This document shows positions 44,124 through 52,362 of a stretch of DNA of 64,000 nucleotides, one piece after another. A model generated the notes under the pieces. It saw nothing but the letters and a program-made list of their open reading frames with translations, did no database searches and had not been told where the DNA came from. The stretch covers positions 496,001 through 560,000 of the forward strand of contig NC_008391.1 of the NCBI RefSeq assembly GCF_000203915.1, in the 5' to 3' direction. Positions within the stretch are counted from its first letter, which is position 1. The number at the start of each line of letters is the position of its first letter. This DNA comes from Burkholderia ambifaria AMMD (GTDB taxonomy: Bacteria; Pseudomonadota; Gammaproteobacteria; Burkholderiales; Burkholderiaceae). Position numbers and translations under genes: made by a program.

Positions 44124-45278
44124 CTAATCGAGCGTGCGCCGGTAGAAGCGCAGCGCGACGCTCATCACGACGAGGGTGAACAGCGCGACGGGCCACACGG
44201 ACGGCCACAGGTCGGCCCAGGCGTTGCCTTTCAGCAGGATGCCGCGCACGAGGCGGTTGAAGTAGGTGAGCGGCAGCAGGTTGCCGATGAACTGCGCCCA
44301 CTTCGGCATCCCGGCGAACGGGAACATGAAGCCCGACAGCAGGATGTTCGGCAGGAAGTAGAACACCGCGAGCTGCATCGCCTGCAACTGGTTCTGCGCG
44401 AGCGACGACAGCGTGATGCCGACCGTCAGGTTCGCGGCGATGAAGAGCAGCGCGGCGAGGTAGATCGCGAACACGCCGCCGACGAACGGCACCTCGAACA
44501 CGAACCGCGCGGCGACGAGAATGATCGACACCTGGATCAGCCCGATGAACACGTACGGGACGATCTTGCCCGTCATCACCTCGAGCGGCCGCACGGGTGT
44601 CGCGAGCAGGTTTTCCATCGTGCCGCGCTCGCGTTCGCGGGTGATCGCGAGGCCGGTCATCATCACCATCGTCATCGTCAGGATCACGCCCATCAGGCCC
44701 GGCACGACGTTGTACTGCGTGATGCCCTCGGGGTTGTACAGGCGGTGCAGCACGACGTCGAACGCGGCCGGGCGGCCGTTCAGGCGTGCGAGCGGGCCCG
44801 TCAGGTCCTTGTCCGCGACGGGCTGCACGAGACCCGTCAGCGCGCCGATCGCCGACGCGGTCGCGACGGGATCGGTCGCGTCCGCCTCGACGAGCAGCGA
44901 CGGATGCTCGCCGCGCAGCAGCCGCTTCGAGAAATCGGCCGGCACGCTGAGCACGAACTGCACGTCGCCGCGCGCGAGCGCCTGCCGGCCGGCCGCTTCG
45001 TCGGGCAGCGTCGCGACGATGTCGAAGTACGCGGAGTTGCGCATCGCGGCGATGAAGCTGCGTGCGAAGGGGCTCGAATCGGCGACGATCACCGCGGTCG
45101 GCAGGTGCTTCGGATCGGTGTTGATCGCGAAGCCGAACAGCGCGAGCTGGATGATCGGCACGCCGACGATCATCGCGAACGTGACGCGATCGCGGCGCAG
45201 CTGCAGGAATTCCTTCAGCACGATGCTCCACCAGCGCGCGACCGAGAACGATTCGCGCAGGCCCGCCCACGCGTTCAT
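44124..45278 (-). CDS. ABC-2 type exporter permease, YbhR/YbhS-like
   Basis: 384 aa. An N-terminal membrane helix near residues 30-50 (VTFAMIVGVPIIQLALFGFAINTDP) is followed by a periplasmic domain. Five membrane segments from about residue 185 form the ABC-2 core (GLMGVILTMTMVMMTGLAITRERERGTMENLLATPVRPLEVMTGKIVPY). In E. coli the YbhFSR exporter has two permeases (YbhS, YbhR); only one is found here, so it may act as a homodimer. Its start overlaps the ATPase stop by 4 bases. Confidence 0.9.
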   Translation of the reverse strand: MNAWAGLRESFSVARWWSIVLKEFLQLRRDRVTFAMIVGVPIIQLALFGFAINTDPKHLPTAVIVADSSPFARSFIAAMRNSAYFDIVATLPDEAAGRQALARGDVQFVLSVPADFSKRLLRGEHPSLLVEADATDPVATASAIGALTGLVQPVADKDLTGPLARLNGRPAAFDVVLHRLYNPEGITQYNVVPGLMGVILTMTMVMMTGLAITRERERGTMENLLATPVRPLEVMTGKIVPYVFIGLIQVSIILVAARFVFEVPFVGGVFAIYLAALLFIAANLTVGITLSSLAQNQLQAMQLAVFYFLPNILLSGFMFPFAGMPKWAQFIGNLLPLTYFNRLVRGILLKGNAWADLWPSVWPVALFTLVVMSVALRFYRRTLD

Positions 45279-46246
45279 GACGACGCTCCGCCGGGCGGCG
45301 CGGAGGCACGGCCCATCATGTAGATGAAGACATCTTCGAGCCCGGTGTCGATCGGCGCGATCTGTAGCGATGCGCGACCGTCCGTGCGCGCGCCGGCCTC
45401 GGCCGCCACCTGCGCGAGCGTCGCGTCGAGCCGCGCGCGATCGCGGCCGCTCACGTGCAGCGCGGAGCCGAACACGACGGTTTGATCGACGCCCGGCATC
45501 GTGCGCAGTTGCGCGGACAGTTCGGTCAGGTGCCCGCCCGTGATCGTGCGGGTCGACAGGTGCTGCGACGCGACGATCTCCGCCGACGTGCCCTGTGCGA
45601 GCAGTTCGCCGGCCGCGATATACGCGAGCTTGTGGCAGCGCTCGGCCTCGTCCATGTAGTGCGTGCTGACGAGCACCGAGATCCCTTGCGCGGCCAGCCG
45701 GTGCAGCTCTTCCCAGAAGTCGCGGCGCGCGGCCGGGTCGACGCCGGCGGTCGGTTCGTCGAGCAGCAGCAGCTCCGGCTCGTGCAGCATGCACGCGGCG
45801 AGCGCGAGGCGCTGCTTCCAGCCGCCGGACAGCGCGCCCGTGAGCTGATCCGCACGGCTCGCGAGACCGAGCCCGTCGAGCGCGCGCGCGACGGTTGCGT
45901 GGCGATCGGGCATCCCGTACACGCGCGCGACGAAATCGAGGTTCTCGCGGATCGACAGGTCTTCCCAGTACGAGAAGCGCTGCGTCATGTAGCCGACACG
46001 CCGCTTGATCTGCGCGCTGTCGCGCACGATGTCGTAGCCGAGGCAGGTGCCGCTGCCCGAGTCGGGCGTGAGCAGGCCGCACATCATCCGGATCGACGTG
46101 GTCTTGCCGCTGCCGTTCGGTCCGAGAAAGCCGAAGATTTCGCCGCGCGCGACGCGCAGCGATACGTCCTTCACGACGTGCTTGTCGCCGAACCGCTTGT
46201 TCAGGCGGTTGACGTCGATCGCGTACGGAGCGGCCGGCGCGTTCAA
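45275..46246 (-). CDS. ABC exporter ATP-binding protein, YbhF-like single domain
   Basis: 323 aa. Walker A LGPNGSGKTT, Q-loop YMTQRFSYWEDL, signature LSGGWKQRLALAACM, Walker B LLLLDEPTAGVD, and switch His in STHYMDEAE. E. coli YbhF has two fused ATPase domains; this has one plus a C-terminal extension. The start is taken as TTG at 46246, whose TTGA overlaps the stop of the membrane-fusion gene and has GAGGGTGC just upstream. No other start lies in this frame nearby. Confidence 0.88.
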   Translation of the reverse strand: MNAPAAPYAIDVNRLNKRFGDKHVVKDVSLRVARGEIFGFLGPNGSGKTTSIRMMCGLLTPDSGSGTCLGYDIVRDSAQIKRRVGYMTQRFSYWEDLSIRENLDFVARVYGMPDRHATVARALDGLGLASRADQLTGALSGGWKQRLALAACMLHEPELLLLDEPTAGVDPAARRDFWEELHRLAAQGISVLVSTHYMDEAERCHKLAYIAAGELLAQGTSAEIVASQHLSTRTITGGHLTELSAQLRTMPGVDQTVVFGSALHVSGRDRARLDATLAQVAAEAGARTDGRASLQIAPIDTGLEDVFIYMMGRASAPPGGASS

Positions 46247-47205
46247 CGCACCCTCACGGCGACGGGCTGGCCCGGATGCAGCTTCGGCGCGTCGGCGGGC
46301 GCCGGGCGCGCCTCGACCATGAACACGAGCTTGCTCCGGCTCTCGTTGCTGTAGATCACCGGCGGCGTGTACTCGGCCGCGCGCGACACGTAGGTGATGC
46401 GCGCGGACACGTCGGCCGCGCAGCCGTCGCAGTGGATCGCGATCGTGCGCCCCGGGGCGAGCGACGCGATGGCCGCCTCCGGCACGAAGAAGCGCACCTT
46501 CAGGTTCTGCGGCGGCAGCATCTGCACGACCGGATTGCCGGCCTGCACCCATTCGCCGACGCGGTACAGCGTGTCGTACACGCGCCCGTCGGCGGGCGCG
46601 GCGATGCGCTTCTGGTCGAGCTTCCATTGCGCTTCGGCCACGGCGGCCTGCGCGGCGTCGACCTGCGCGGCCTGGGCGGTGACCTGCTGCGCGCGGCCCG
46701 GCAAACGCGCGACATCGACCTGGTTCTGCAGCTCGCGCATCTGCGCGGCGGTGGTCTGCGCGGACGTGCGCGTGTCGTCGAGCTGCTGCTTCGACAGCCC
46801 GCCGGCCGCGTACTGGCGTTCGTCGCGCGCGAGTTGCGCGGCGGCCCGCGCCGCTTGTGCGGTCGCCTGCGCGAGCTGGGCACGCGTGACCGCGACTTCC
46901 GGCGGACGCTTGCCGGTCTGCAGGTCGGCAAGCTGCGCGCGCGCGGCCGCGAGCTGATGCTGCGCCTGCTGCAGCGCGGCCGTTTCGCTGACGGCTTCGA
47001 GCGCGAATACCGGCGTGCCGGCTGCGACGGCCTGACCGCGTTCGACCGACAGTTGGGTCAGCGTGCCCGCTTGCGACGACGACAGGTACACGAATTCGCC
47101 TTCGACATAGCCCTGGTAGGTCGTGCCGGTGTCTGCGGGCCGCCCGCAACCGCCGAGCAGCGCGGCGGCGGCCAGCGCGAGCGGCAGCGCGCGGGTCGTG
47201 TTCAC
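46243..47205 (-). CDS. HlyD/YbhG-like periplasmic adaptor, predicted lipoprotein
   Basis: 320 aa. The lipobox LLGGC (Cys20) is at the end of the signal. The biotinyl-lipoyl-like segment (YVEGEFVYLSSSQAGTLTQLSVERGQAVAAGTPVFAL) and a long coiled-coil hairpin (about 80-185, rich in Ala/Gln) follow, then the returning lipoyl half RIAAPADGRVYDTLYRVGEWVQAGNPVVQM. It links the inner-membrane ABC exporter to the outer-membrane factor. GTG start at 47205 overlaps the TetR stop (GTGA), with GGAGG upstream. Confidence 0.9.
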   Translation of the reverse strand: MNTTRALPLALAAAALLGGCGRPADTGTTYQGYVEGEFVYLSSSQAGTLTQLSVERGQAVAAGTPVFALEAVSETAALQQAQHQLAAARAQLADLQTGKRPPEVAVTRAQLAQATAQAARAAAQLARDERQYAAGGLSKQQLDDTRTSAQTTAAQMRELQNQVDVARLPGRAQQVTAQAAQVDAAQAAVAEAQWKLDQKRIAAPADGRVYDTLYRVGEWVQAGNPVVQMLPPQNLKVRFFVPEAAIASLAPGRTIAIHCDGCAADVSARITYVSRAAEYTPPVIYSNESRSKLVFMVEARPAPADAPKLHPGQPVAVRVR

Positions 47206-47900
47206 GACGGCCTCCGTGGCGCGCGCGAGTGCGCATCCGGTGCGGTGACGGGCGGCTGCATGCCGGAGCCGAGCAGCGCGCGGACGTGGCGATGCAGCAC
47301 GTCGCGATCGATCGGCGGCAGGCCGCGCGCGCTTTGCCACAGCTTCGCGGTCGCGAGCGGCAGCATGACGAGCGCGATGATCGAATGGAACAGGAAGGCG
47401 GGTTCGAGTGACGGGTTCAGCGTGCCGGCCTGCTGCGCGGCGCGGATGCGTTCGGCAAAACGCCCGACATGCTCGAGCGGAATGCGGCGGACCATCCGCT
47501 CGCGCAGCAGCCCGCCTTCGTGGACGATCTCGCGCAGCCAGATCGACGGCAGCCACGGCATGCGATGCGTGACGTCGAAGAACCGGTCGACGAGCTCGGC
47601 GACGAGCGCGAACGGATCGTTTTCGATCTGCGGCGCGGTCGGCCGCCACACGAACGCGATGACCTGCGCGAGCCGCTCCTCGACGATCGCGTCGAGCAGT
47701 TGCTCGCGATTCGTGAAGTAGTAGTGGACCATCGCCGACGTGACGCCGGCGGCCGCGGCGATCTGCGCGACCGTCGTCGCGGCGATGCCGTGCTCGGCGA
47801 ACAGCTGGATCGCCACGTCGAGCATGTGATCGCGCAGGTCGAAGTCTTCCACCGACGGGCGGCGCCCGCGCGGCCTGGCGACGGTGGATTTCGCGTTCAT
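47202..47900 (-). CDS. CecR-like TetR-family regulator of the exporter operon
   Basis: 232 aa. The helix-turn-helix reads MLDVAIQLFAEHGIAATTVAQIAAAAGVTSAMVHYYFTNREQLLDAIVEE. The gene order tetR-hlyD-ATPase-permease matches E. coli cecR(ybiH)-ybhG-ybhF-ybhS-ybhR, where CecR represses the operon and affects sensitivity to cefoperazone and chloramphenicol. All junctions from here to the permease gene are 4-base overlaps. The ATG at 47900 is chosen over 47936 because the HTH family similarity begins shortly after it; no strong ribosome site was seen. Confidence 0.88.
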   Translation of the reverse strand: MNAKSTVARPRGRRPSVEDFDLRDHMLDVAIQLFAEHGIAATTVAQIAAAAGVTSAMVHYYFTNREQLLDAIVEERLAQVIAFVWRPTAPQIENDPFALVAELVDRFFDVTHRMPWLPSIWLREIVHEGGLLRERMVRRIPLEHVGRFAERIRAAQQAGTLNPSLEPAFLFHSIIALVMLPLATAKLWQSARGLPPIDRDVLHRHVRALLGSGMQPPVTAPDAHSRAPRRPS

Positions 47901-48243
47901 GCAGACGACGCTAATTGATGAGTTAGTTAATTTCAAGGAAGGGTTTTCGCGCGCGTTGATCGAGATCAGGCAGGAGCCGAATGGCGGGGCGCATGAGCGG
48001 GGGGCGGCGCGACGCAGGGGCGTGCGCGGGTGGCGGCGTGTAGGGAGCGGCTAATGAGGAAGCGGCGGGGAACCCAGTCGTGAAGCAGGCGCGCGCCCGC
48101 CACCGCACGCGCCTGAAAGGTCGTCACTGATCCACCCGCGACTTCAGCGATGGGCGGCGGCCGGCAGCGCGATGTCCCGCGCGAGTGACGCGCACGGAAC
48201 CGCGCGGCGGAGCAGGGAGCCGGAATGCGTGATCGTCGTCCCC
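47901..48243. other. Intergenic region upstream of the exporter operon
   Basis: 343 bases with no gene. The AT-rich patch at 47911-47940 likely carries the exporter promoter and operator. The rest is GC-rich and lacks visible structure; no terminator hairpin for the exporter side is expected here. Confidence 0.5.
47911..47932. promoter_or_regulatory. Candidate promoter/operator of the CecR-like operon
   Basis: An AT-rich island in otherwise GC-rich DNA, containing AACTAACT on the minus strand and an imperfect inverted repeat TTAACTAACTCATCAATTAG. It ends 11 bases before the tetR start. TetR-family regulators of exporters often bind such AACTNACT repeats over their own promoter. Confidence 0.35.
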
Positions 48244-48681
48244 TTACTCGGGCATCTTGCGGAACGCGATCGCGAAGCGGTTCCACGTGTTGATCGTCGC
48301 GATCAGCATCGACAGGTCGAACAGTTCCGTGTCGCTGAAGTGCGGCTTCACGGCTTCCCAGACGGAATCGGGCACGTGGTTGTCGGCCACCAGCGTCAGC
48401 GCTTCGGTCCATTCGAGCGCCGCGCGTTCGCGCTCGGTGAAGAACGGCGTTTCGCGCCAGGCGACCACCGTCGCCAGGCGTCGGTCGGTCTCGCCGCCCT
48501 TGCGCGCGTCGGTGGTGTGCATGTCGACGCAGAACGCGCAGCCGTTGATCTGCGACGCGCGCAGCCGGACGAGTTCGGCGAGCGGCTTCTCGATCGAACT
48601 CTTCGCGATGAATTCCTCGGCATTGCGCATCACCTTGATCGCGTTCGGGCTGGCGGTATAGAAGTTCAGGCGCGGTTGCAT
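48244..48681 (-). CDS. AhpD-like carboxymuconolactone-decarboxylase-family protein
   Basis: 145 aa, one all-helical CMD domain. The redox motif CxxCxxxH appears as CAFCVDMH (Cys near residues 48-51), characteristic of AhpD-type peroxidases rather than true decarboxylases. The substrate could be an organic peroxide. The ATG at 48681 is set by the start of the family sequence (MQPRLNFYTASP). It lies 94 bases downstream of the MocR gene on the same strand, a pairing common in proteobacteria. Confidence 0.9.
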   Translation of the reverse strand: MQPRLNFYTASPNAIKVMRNAEEFIAKSSIEKPLAELVRLRASQINGCAFCVDMHTTDARKGGETDRRLATVVAWRETPFFTERERAALEWTEALTLVADNHVPDSVWEAVKPHFSDTELFDLSMLIATINTWNRFAIAFRKMPE

Positions 48682-48775
48682 GGCAGGTCCTTTTTCGGTG
48701 GGTGCGCACGGCGGCGCGACAGGACCCACTTTAAGCGTGCCACTGGCCTGCTTGAATGGCCAATTCTGTAGAAAT

Positions 48776-50260
48776 TCAGGTAACCAGTGAGGGCCCGCCG
48801 AAATCGCCCGAACGAAGCAGCACAGCCAGTTTCGCGAGCGCGGTATCGATGCGCAGCGCGTCGATTCCGCCATAGCCGAACAGCAACCCCGCGCGCGCGG
48901 CCGAGCCGACGTGGAACGGCGAGATCCCGTACAGGCCGATGTCGTGCTCGCGGGCCGCGCGGACCAGCGCGGCTTCGTCGAGCCCGGGTTTCAGGAGCGC
49001 GGCGAGGTGGATGCCCGCGGTCGGCACGATCGTGTCGAACCACGGCGCGAGGCCGCCGCGCAGGTGCGCGAGCAGCATCTTGCGGCGCGCGTCGTAGTGC
49101 TTCTGCACGCGCCGCAGGTGCCGCGCGAAATCGCCTTCGAGCATGAAGCGGGCGAGCGCTGCCTGCGTCAGCGTGCAGGTATGCCAGTCGACGATCTGCT
49201 TCGCCTTCGCGAGCGCGCCGCGCAGTGCGCGCGGCGGAATCGCGTAGCCGATCCGCAGTTCGGGGAAGATCGTCTTCGAGAACGTGCCGACGTACGCGAC
49301 GAGGCCCGTGCGGTCGAGGCTCTTCAGCGACTCCACCGGCCGGCCTTCGAAGCGGAACTCGCCGTCGTAGTCGTCCTCGATGATCACCGCGCGGCGGCGC
49401 TGCGCCCATTCGAGCAGCGCGACACGACGGTCCAGCGTCATCGGCATCCCGAGCGGAAACTGGTGCGACGGCGTCACGTAGACGAGACGCGCGTCGTCGG
49501 GCAGTCGCTCGGTTACGAGGCCGTGCGCGTCGACCGGCACGCCGATCACCGTCGCGCCGAGTGAGGCGAACGCCGCGCGTGCGGGCGGATAGCCGGGATT
49601 CTCGACCGCGACGACGTCGCCCGGCCGCACAACCACGCGCGCGATCAGATCGAGCGCCTGTTGCGCGCCCTGCGTGACGAGCACGTCGTCCCAGCCGCAG
49701 GCCACCGCGCGGCTGAACCCGACGTAGCGCGCGATCGCGCCGCGCAATTGCGGGTCGCCCGCCGGGTCGTGGTACTGGCCGAGGCCGCGCGCCTGCTGGC
49801 GCAATGCGTGATGCAGGCAGCGGCGCCACGCGTCGAAGGGGAACAGCGTCTTGTCGGTCACGCCGCCGCGGAAGTCGAAGGCGGGCGACGCCTGCGGTGT
49901 CGGCATCGCCAGCGCGTCGGGCAGATCGTCCCACAGCGCACGGGCGTCGACCGCGTGGACGCGCGGCGTGTCCTCGACGAGCGAGGGTGTCGACGCGACC
50001 GGCGCATGCGGAACCCGCGCAAGGCCGCCGGCGACGAACGTGCCGTCGCCCGCGCGTGTGTTCAGGTAGCCCTCGGCGACGAGACGCTCGAACGCATCGA
50101 GCGTCGTCTTGCGCGACACGCCGAGCTGCTTCGCGAGATCGCGCGTCGACGGCAGCCGGGCGCCGCCCTCGAGCCGCCCGTCGACGATCGCGGTGCGTAG
50201 CTGCCGGAAGATTTGCCCGGTCAGGTCGTGACGGCCTTCGATGCGGATCGCGATGTCCAT
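48776..50260 (-). CDS. MocR/PdxR-type regulator (GntR DNA-binding domain fused to an aminotransferase fold)
   Basis: 494 aa, the same architecture as the protein at 18069-19553 but clearly divergent in sequence. The winged helix is at about 10-85 (RLEGGARLPSTRDLAKQLGVSRKTTLDAFERLVAEGYLNTRAGDGTFV). The aminotransferase domain has LVTQGAQQALDLIARVVVRPGDVVAVENPGYPP and PLP-lysine region YVGTFSKTIFPELRIGYAIPP. The ATG at 50260 is chosen by homology; an upstream in-frame ATG at 50305 is possible. It probably controls the AhpD-like gene downstream. Confidence 0.92.
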   Translation of the reverse strand: MDIAIRIEGRHDLTGQIFRQLRTAIVDGRLEGGARLPSTRDLAKQLGVSRKTTLDAFERLVAEGYLNTRAGDGTFVAGGLARVPHAPVASTPSLVEDTPRVHAVDARALWDDLPDALAMPTPQASPAFDFRGGVTDKTLFPFDAWRRCLHHALRQQARGLGQYHDPAGDPQLRGAIARYVGFSRAVACGWDDVLVTQGAQQALDLIARVVVRPGDVVAVENPGYPPARAAFASLGATVIGVPVDAHGLVTERLPDDARLVYVTPSHQFPLGMPMTLDRRVALLEWAQRRRAVIIEDDYDGEFRFEGRPVESLKSLDRTGLVAYVGTFSKTIFPELRIGYAIPPRALRGALAKAKQIVDWHTCTLTQAALARFMLEGDFARHLRRVQKHYDARRKMLLAHLRGGLAPWFDTIVPTAGIHLAALLKPGLDEAALVRAAREHDIGLYGISPFHVGSAARAGLLFGYGGIDALRIDTALAKLAVLLRSGDFGGPSLVT

Positions 50261-50483
50261 TGCAGTGGCTACCTGGAATGCAGGAATTTTGACGCCAATC
50301 AGCATACCGGAAGTGCATCATTGATTTCCGGCCGGCAACGACACGCGAACGGCTCGTGCGGCCGGGGAAGGCCATGCCCGTCGGCCCTGCATCCGCCGCC
50401 TCTGCGGGCACCTCGCCATTCAATTGGACCGCCGCCCGCCGCTGCCTTACGATCCACCACAATCCCCGACCGGAGTGCCCCCC

Positions 50484-51401
50484 ATGCTGTCCGAAGACGA
50501 ACTGGCGCTGCTCGATGCGATCCGCGCCACCGGCAGCCTGTCGCGCGCGGCCGCGCGGCTCGGCAAGGCGACGTCGACGGTGTCGCACACCGCGCGGCAG
50601 CTCGAAACGCGCTTCGACGCGCTGTTGTTCGACCGGCGCGGCTACCGGCTGCAGCTCACGCCGGCCGGCCAGCTGCTGACCGACGAGGCATCGCGCCTCG
50701 CGCTGGACGTCGCACGGCTCACGCAGCGCGTGCGGCAGGTCGCGAGCGGCTGGGAGGACCGGCTGACGATCGTCAGCGACGAGGTGCTGGAGTTCGATAC
50801 GCTGCTGCCGGTCGTTCGCGCGTTCGATGCGCTCGATTCGGGCGTGTCGCTGCGTTTCACGCACGAAGTGCTCGGCGGCACCTGGGAAGCGCTGCGCGAT
50901 GGCCGCGCGGACCTGGTCGTCGGCGCGACCAACGAGCCGCCGGCGATTCCGGGCTTCAAATGGTTCGAGCTCGGCGCGATGGAATGGGTGTTCGCGGTAT
51001 CGCCGCGCCATCCGCTGGCGGCGGCGGGCGAGCGGCTCACCCGGGACGCGATCGGCGCGCATCGGGCGGTGGTCGTCGCGGATTCGTCGCGGCGGTCGGT
51101 CGGCCGTGTGTACGGGCTGCTCGGCGGCCAGCCGGTGCTCGCGGTGCCGTCGATGCGCGCGAAGATCCTCGCGCAGCGCGACGGGCTCGGCGTCGGCTGG
51201 GTGCCGCGCCGGCGCGTCGCGTCGCTGCTTGCGCGCGGCGAGCTCGTGGAGAAGGAAACGGCCGATCCGCGCGAACCGAACGTGCTGTATGTCGCATGGC
51301 GCAGCGACCGCGATGGCCGCGCGCTGCAATGGTGGCTCGAGCAACTGCGCGAACCGCGGCTCGCGCAGCGGCTGCTCGACGGAATCGACGTGTCGGGCTG
51401 A
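50484..51401 (+). CDS. LysR-family regulator (YhaJ-like subgroup)
   Basis: 305 aa. The HTH reads ELALLDAIRATGSLSRAAARLGKATSTVSHTARQLETRFDALLFDRRGYRLQLTPAG. The effector domain is from about residue 92 (LTIVSDEVLEFDTLLPVVRAFDALDSGVSLRFTHEVLGGTWEALRDGRADLVVGA). It precedes the SDR gene on the same strand, with a 147-bp gap that contains a large palindrome. Control of the SDR gene is plausible, although LysR genes more often sit divergently. Confidence 0.9.
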   Translation: MLSEDELALLDAIRATGSLSRAAARLGKATSTVSHTARQLETRFDALLFDRRGYRLQLTPAGQLLTDEASRLALDVARLTQRVRQVASGWEDRLTIVSDEVLEFDTLLPVVRAFDALDSGVSLRFTHEVLGGTWEALRDGRADLVVGATNEPPAIPGFKWFELGAMEWVFAVSPRHPLAAAGERLTRDAIGAHRAVVVADSSRRSVGRVYGLLGGQPVLAVPSMRAKILAQRDGLGVGWVPRRRVASLLARGELVEKETADPREPNVLYVAWRSDRDGRALQWWLEQLREPRLAQRLLDGIDVSG

Positions 51402-51436
51402 GCGCGCGAGGCGGGCACGCGACGGCGGCGCCTTCC

Positions 51437-51469
51437 GCGAACATGTTCGAAAATTTCGAACATGTTCGC
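51437..51469. promoter_or_regulatory. 33-bp perfect palindrome with two nested CGAACATGTTCG sites
   Basis: Two copies of the 12-bp palindrome CGAACATGTTCG (51438-51449 and 51457-51468) lie 19 bp centre to centre around AAAATTT. The whole 33-bp stretch is symmetrical about the A at 51453. It lies 80 bases upstream of the SDR gene. This looks like a tandem operator for a dimeric regulator binding one face of the helix over two turns. Confidence 0.6.
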
Positions 51470-51548
51470 CGCGCCCATCGCACGGCACGGCCGCGGGCCG
51501 AGCGCATCCTGTGTTGACGGTCAACTCACCGGTTCACAGGAGAACATC

Positions 51549-52298
51549 ATGCAACGCTTCGAAGGAAAGACGGTTCTGGTCACGGGCGGCAACAGCGGCA
51601 TCGGCCTGGCGGCCGCACGGGCATTCGCGGCCGAAGGCGCGCGCGTCGTCATCACCGGCCGCGACGAGCAGACGCTCGCCGCCGCACGCGAGACGCTCGG
51701 CGACGGCGCGCTCGCGATCCGCAACGAGGCCGGCAGCGTCGCGTCGGCGCGGGCGCTGGCCGACGCGCTCACGGCGTCCGGCGTGCGGCTCGACGCGGTG
51801 TTCATCAATGCGGGCGTCGCGAAACTCGCGCCGTTCGCGGATAGCGACGAGGCGATGTGGGACCTCGTGTTCAACACCAACGTGAAGGGCGCGTATTTCC
51901 AGATCCAGTCGCTCGTGCCGCTGCTGAACCGCGGCGCGTCGATCGTGATCAACGGGTCGATCAACGCGCACATCGGGATGCCGGGTTCGTCCGTGTATGC
52001 GGCGAGCAAGGCAGCCGTCAATTCGTTCGCGAAGACGCTGTCGACGGAATTGCTGCCGCACGGCGTGCGGGTGAACGTGGTGAGCCCCGGGCCGGTGCAG
52101 ACGCCGCTGTACGGCAAGCTCGGCCTCGATGCGGCAGCGCTCGACGAGACGGCCGACAAGATCAGGGGCCTCGTCCCGATCGGCCGCTTCGGCACGCCGG
52201 ACGAAATCGCGTCGACGGTGCTGCACCTGAGCGCGCCCGAGTCCGCCTTCATCGTCGGCGCGGAAATCATCGCGTCGGGCGGGATGGGCTTGCTCTGA
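51549..52298 (+). CDS. Classical short-chain dehydrogenase/reductase
   Basis: 249 aa. Cofactor motif TGGNSGIG, the NAG motif (FINAGVAKLAP), catalytic Ser in VINGSINAHIGMPGSS and YAASK (Tyr and Lys). R37 in ITGRDE suggests NADP preference. The substrate is unknown. CACAGGAGAACATC before the ATG is a good ribosome site. The promoter region has the 33-bp palindrome, and the gene is downstream of the LysR gene. Confidence 0.9.
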   Translation: MQRFEGKTVLVTGGNSGIGLAAARAFAAEGARVVITGRDEQTLAAARETLGDGALAIRNEAGSVASARALADALTASGVRLDAVFINAGVAKLAPFADSDEAMWDLVFNTNVKGAYFQIQSLVPLLNRGASIVINGSINAHIGMPGSSVYAASKAAVNSFAKTLSTELLPHGVRVNVVSPGPVQTPLYGKLGLDAAALDETADKIRGLVPIGRFGTPDEIASTVLHLSAPESAFIVGAEIIASGGMGLL

Positions 52299-52362
52299 GG
52301 GTGAAACCGGCAGGGCTGCAGCGCGTCGTCGGGCGGCGCAGCCCCGCCGTCAATGCGTATCG

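Noticed and set aside
51437..51469. LexA/SOS box reading of the CGAACATGTTCG sites
   Set aside because: Although GAAC..GTTC recalls Gram-positive LexA boxes, beta-proteobacterial LexA sites are CTGT-N8-ACAG, and an SDR gene is not a usual SOS target.
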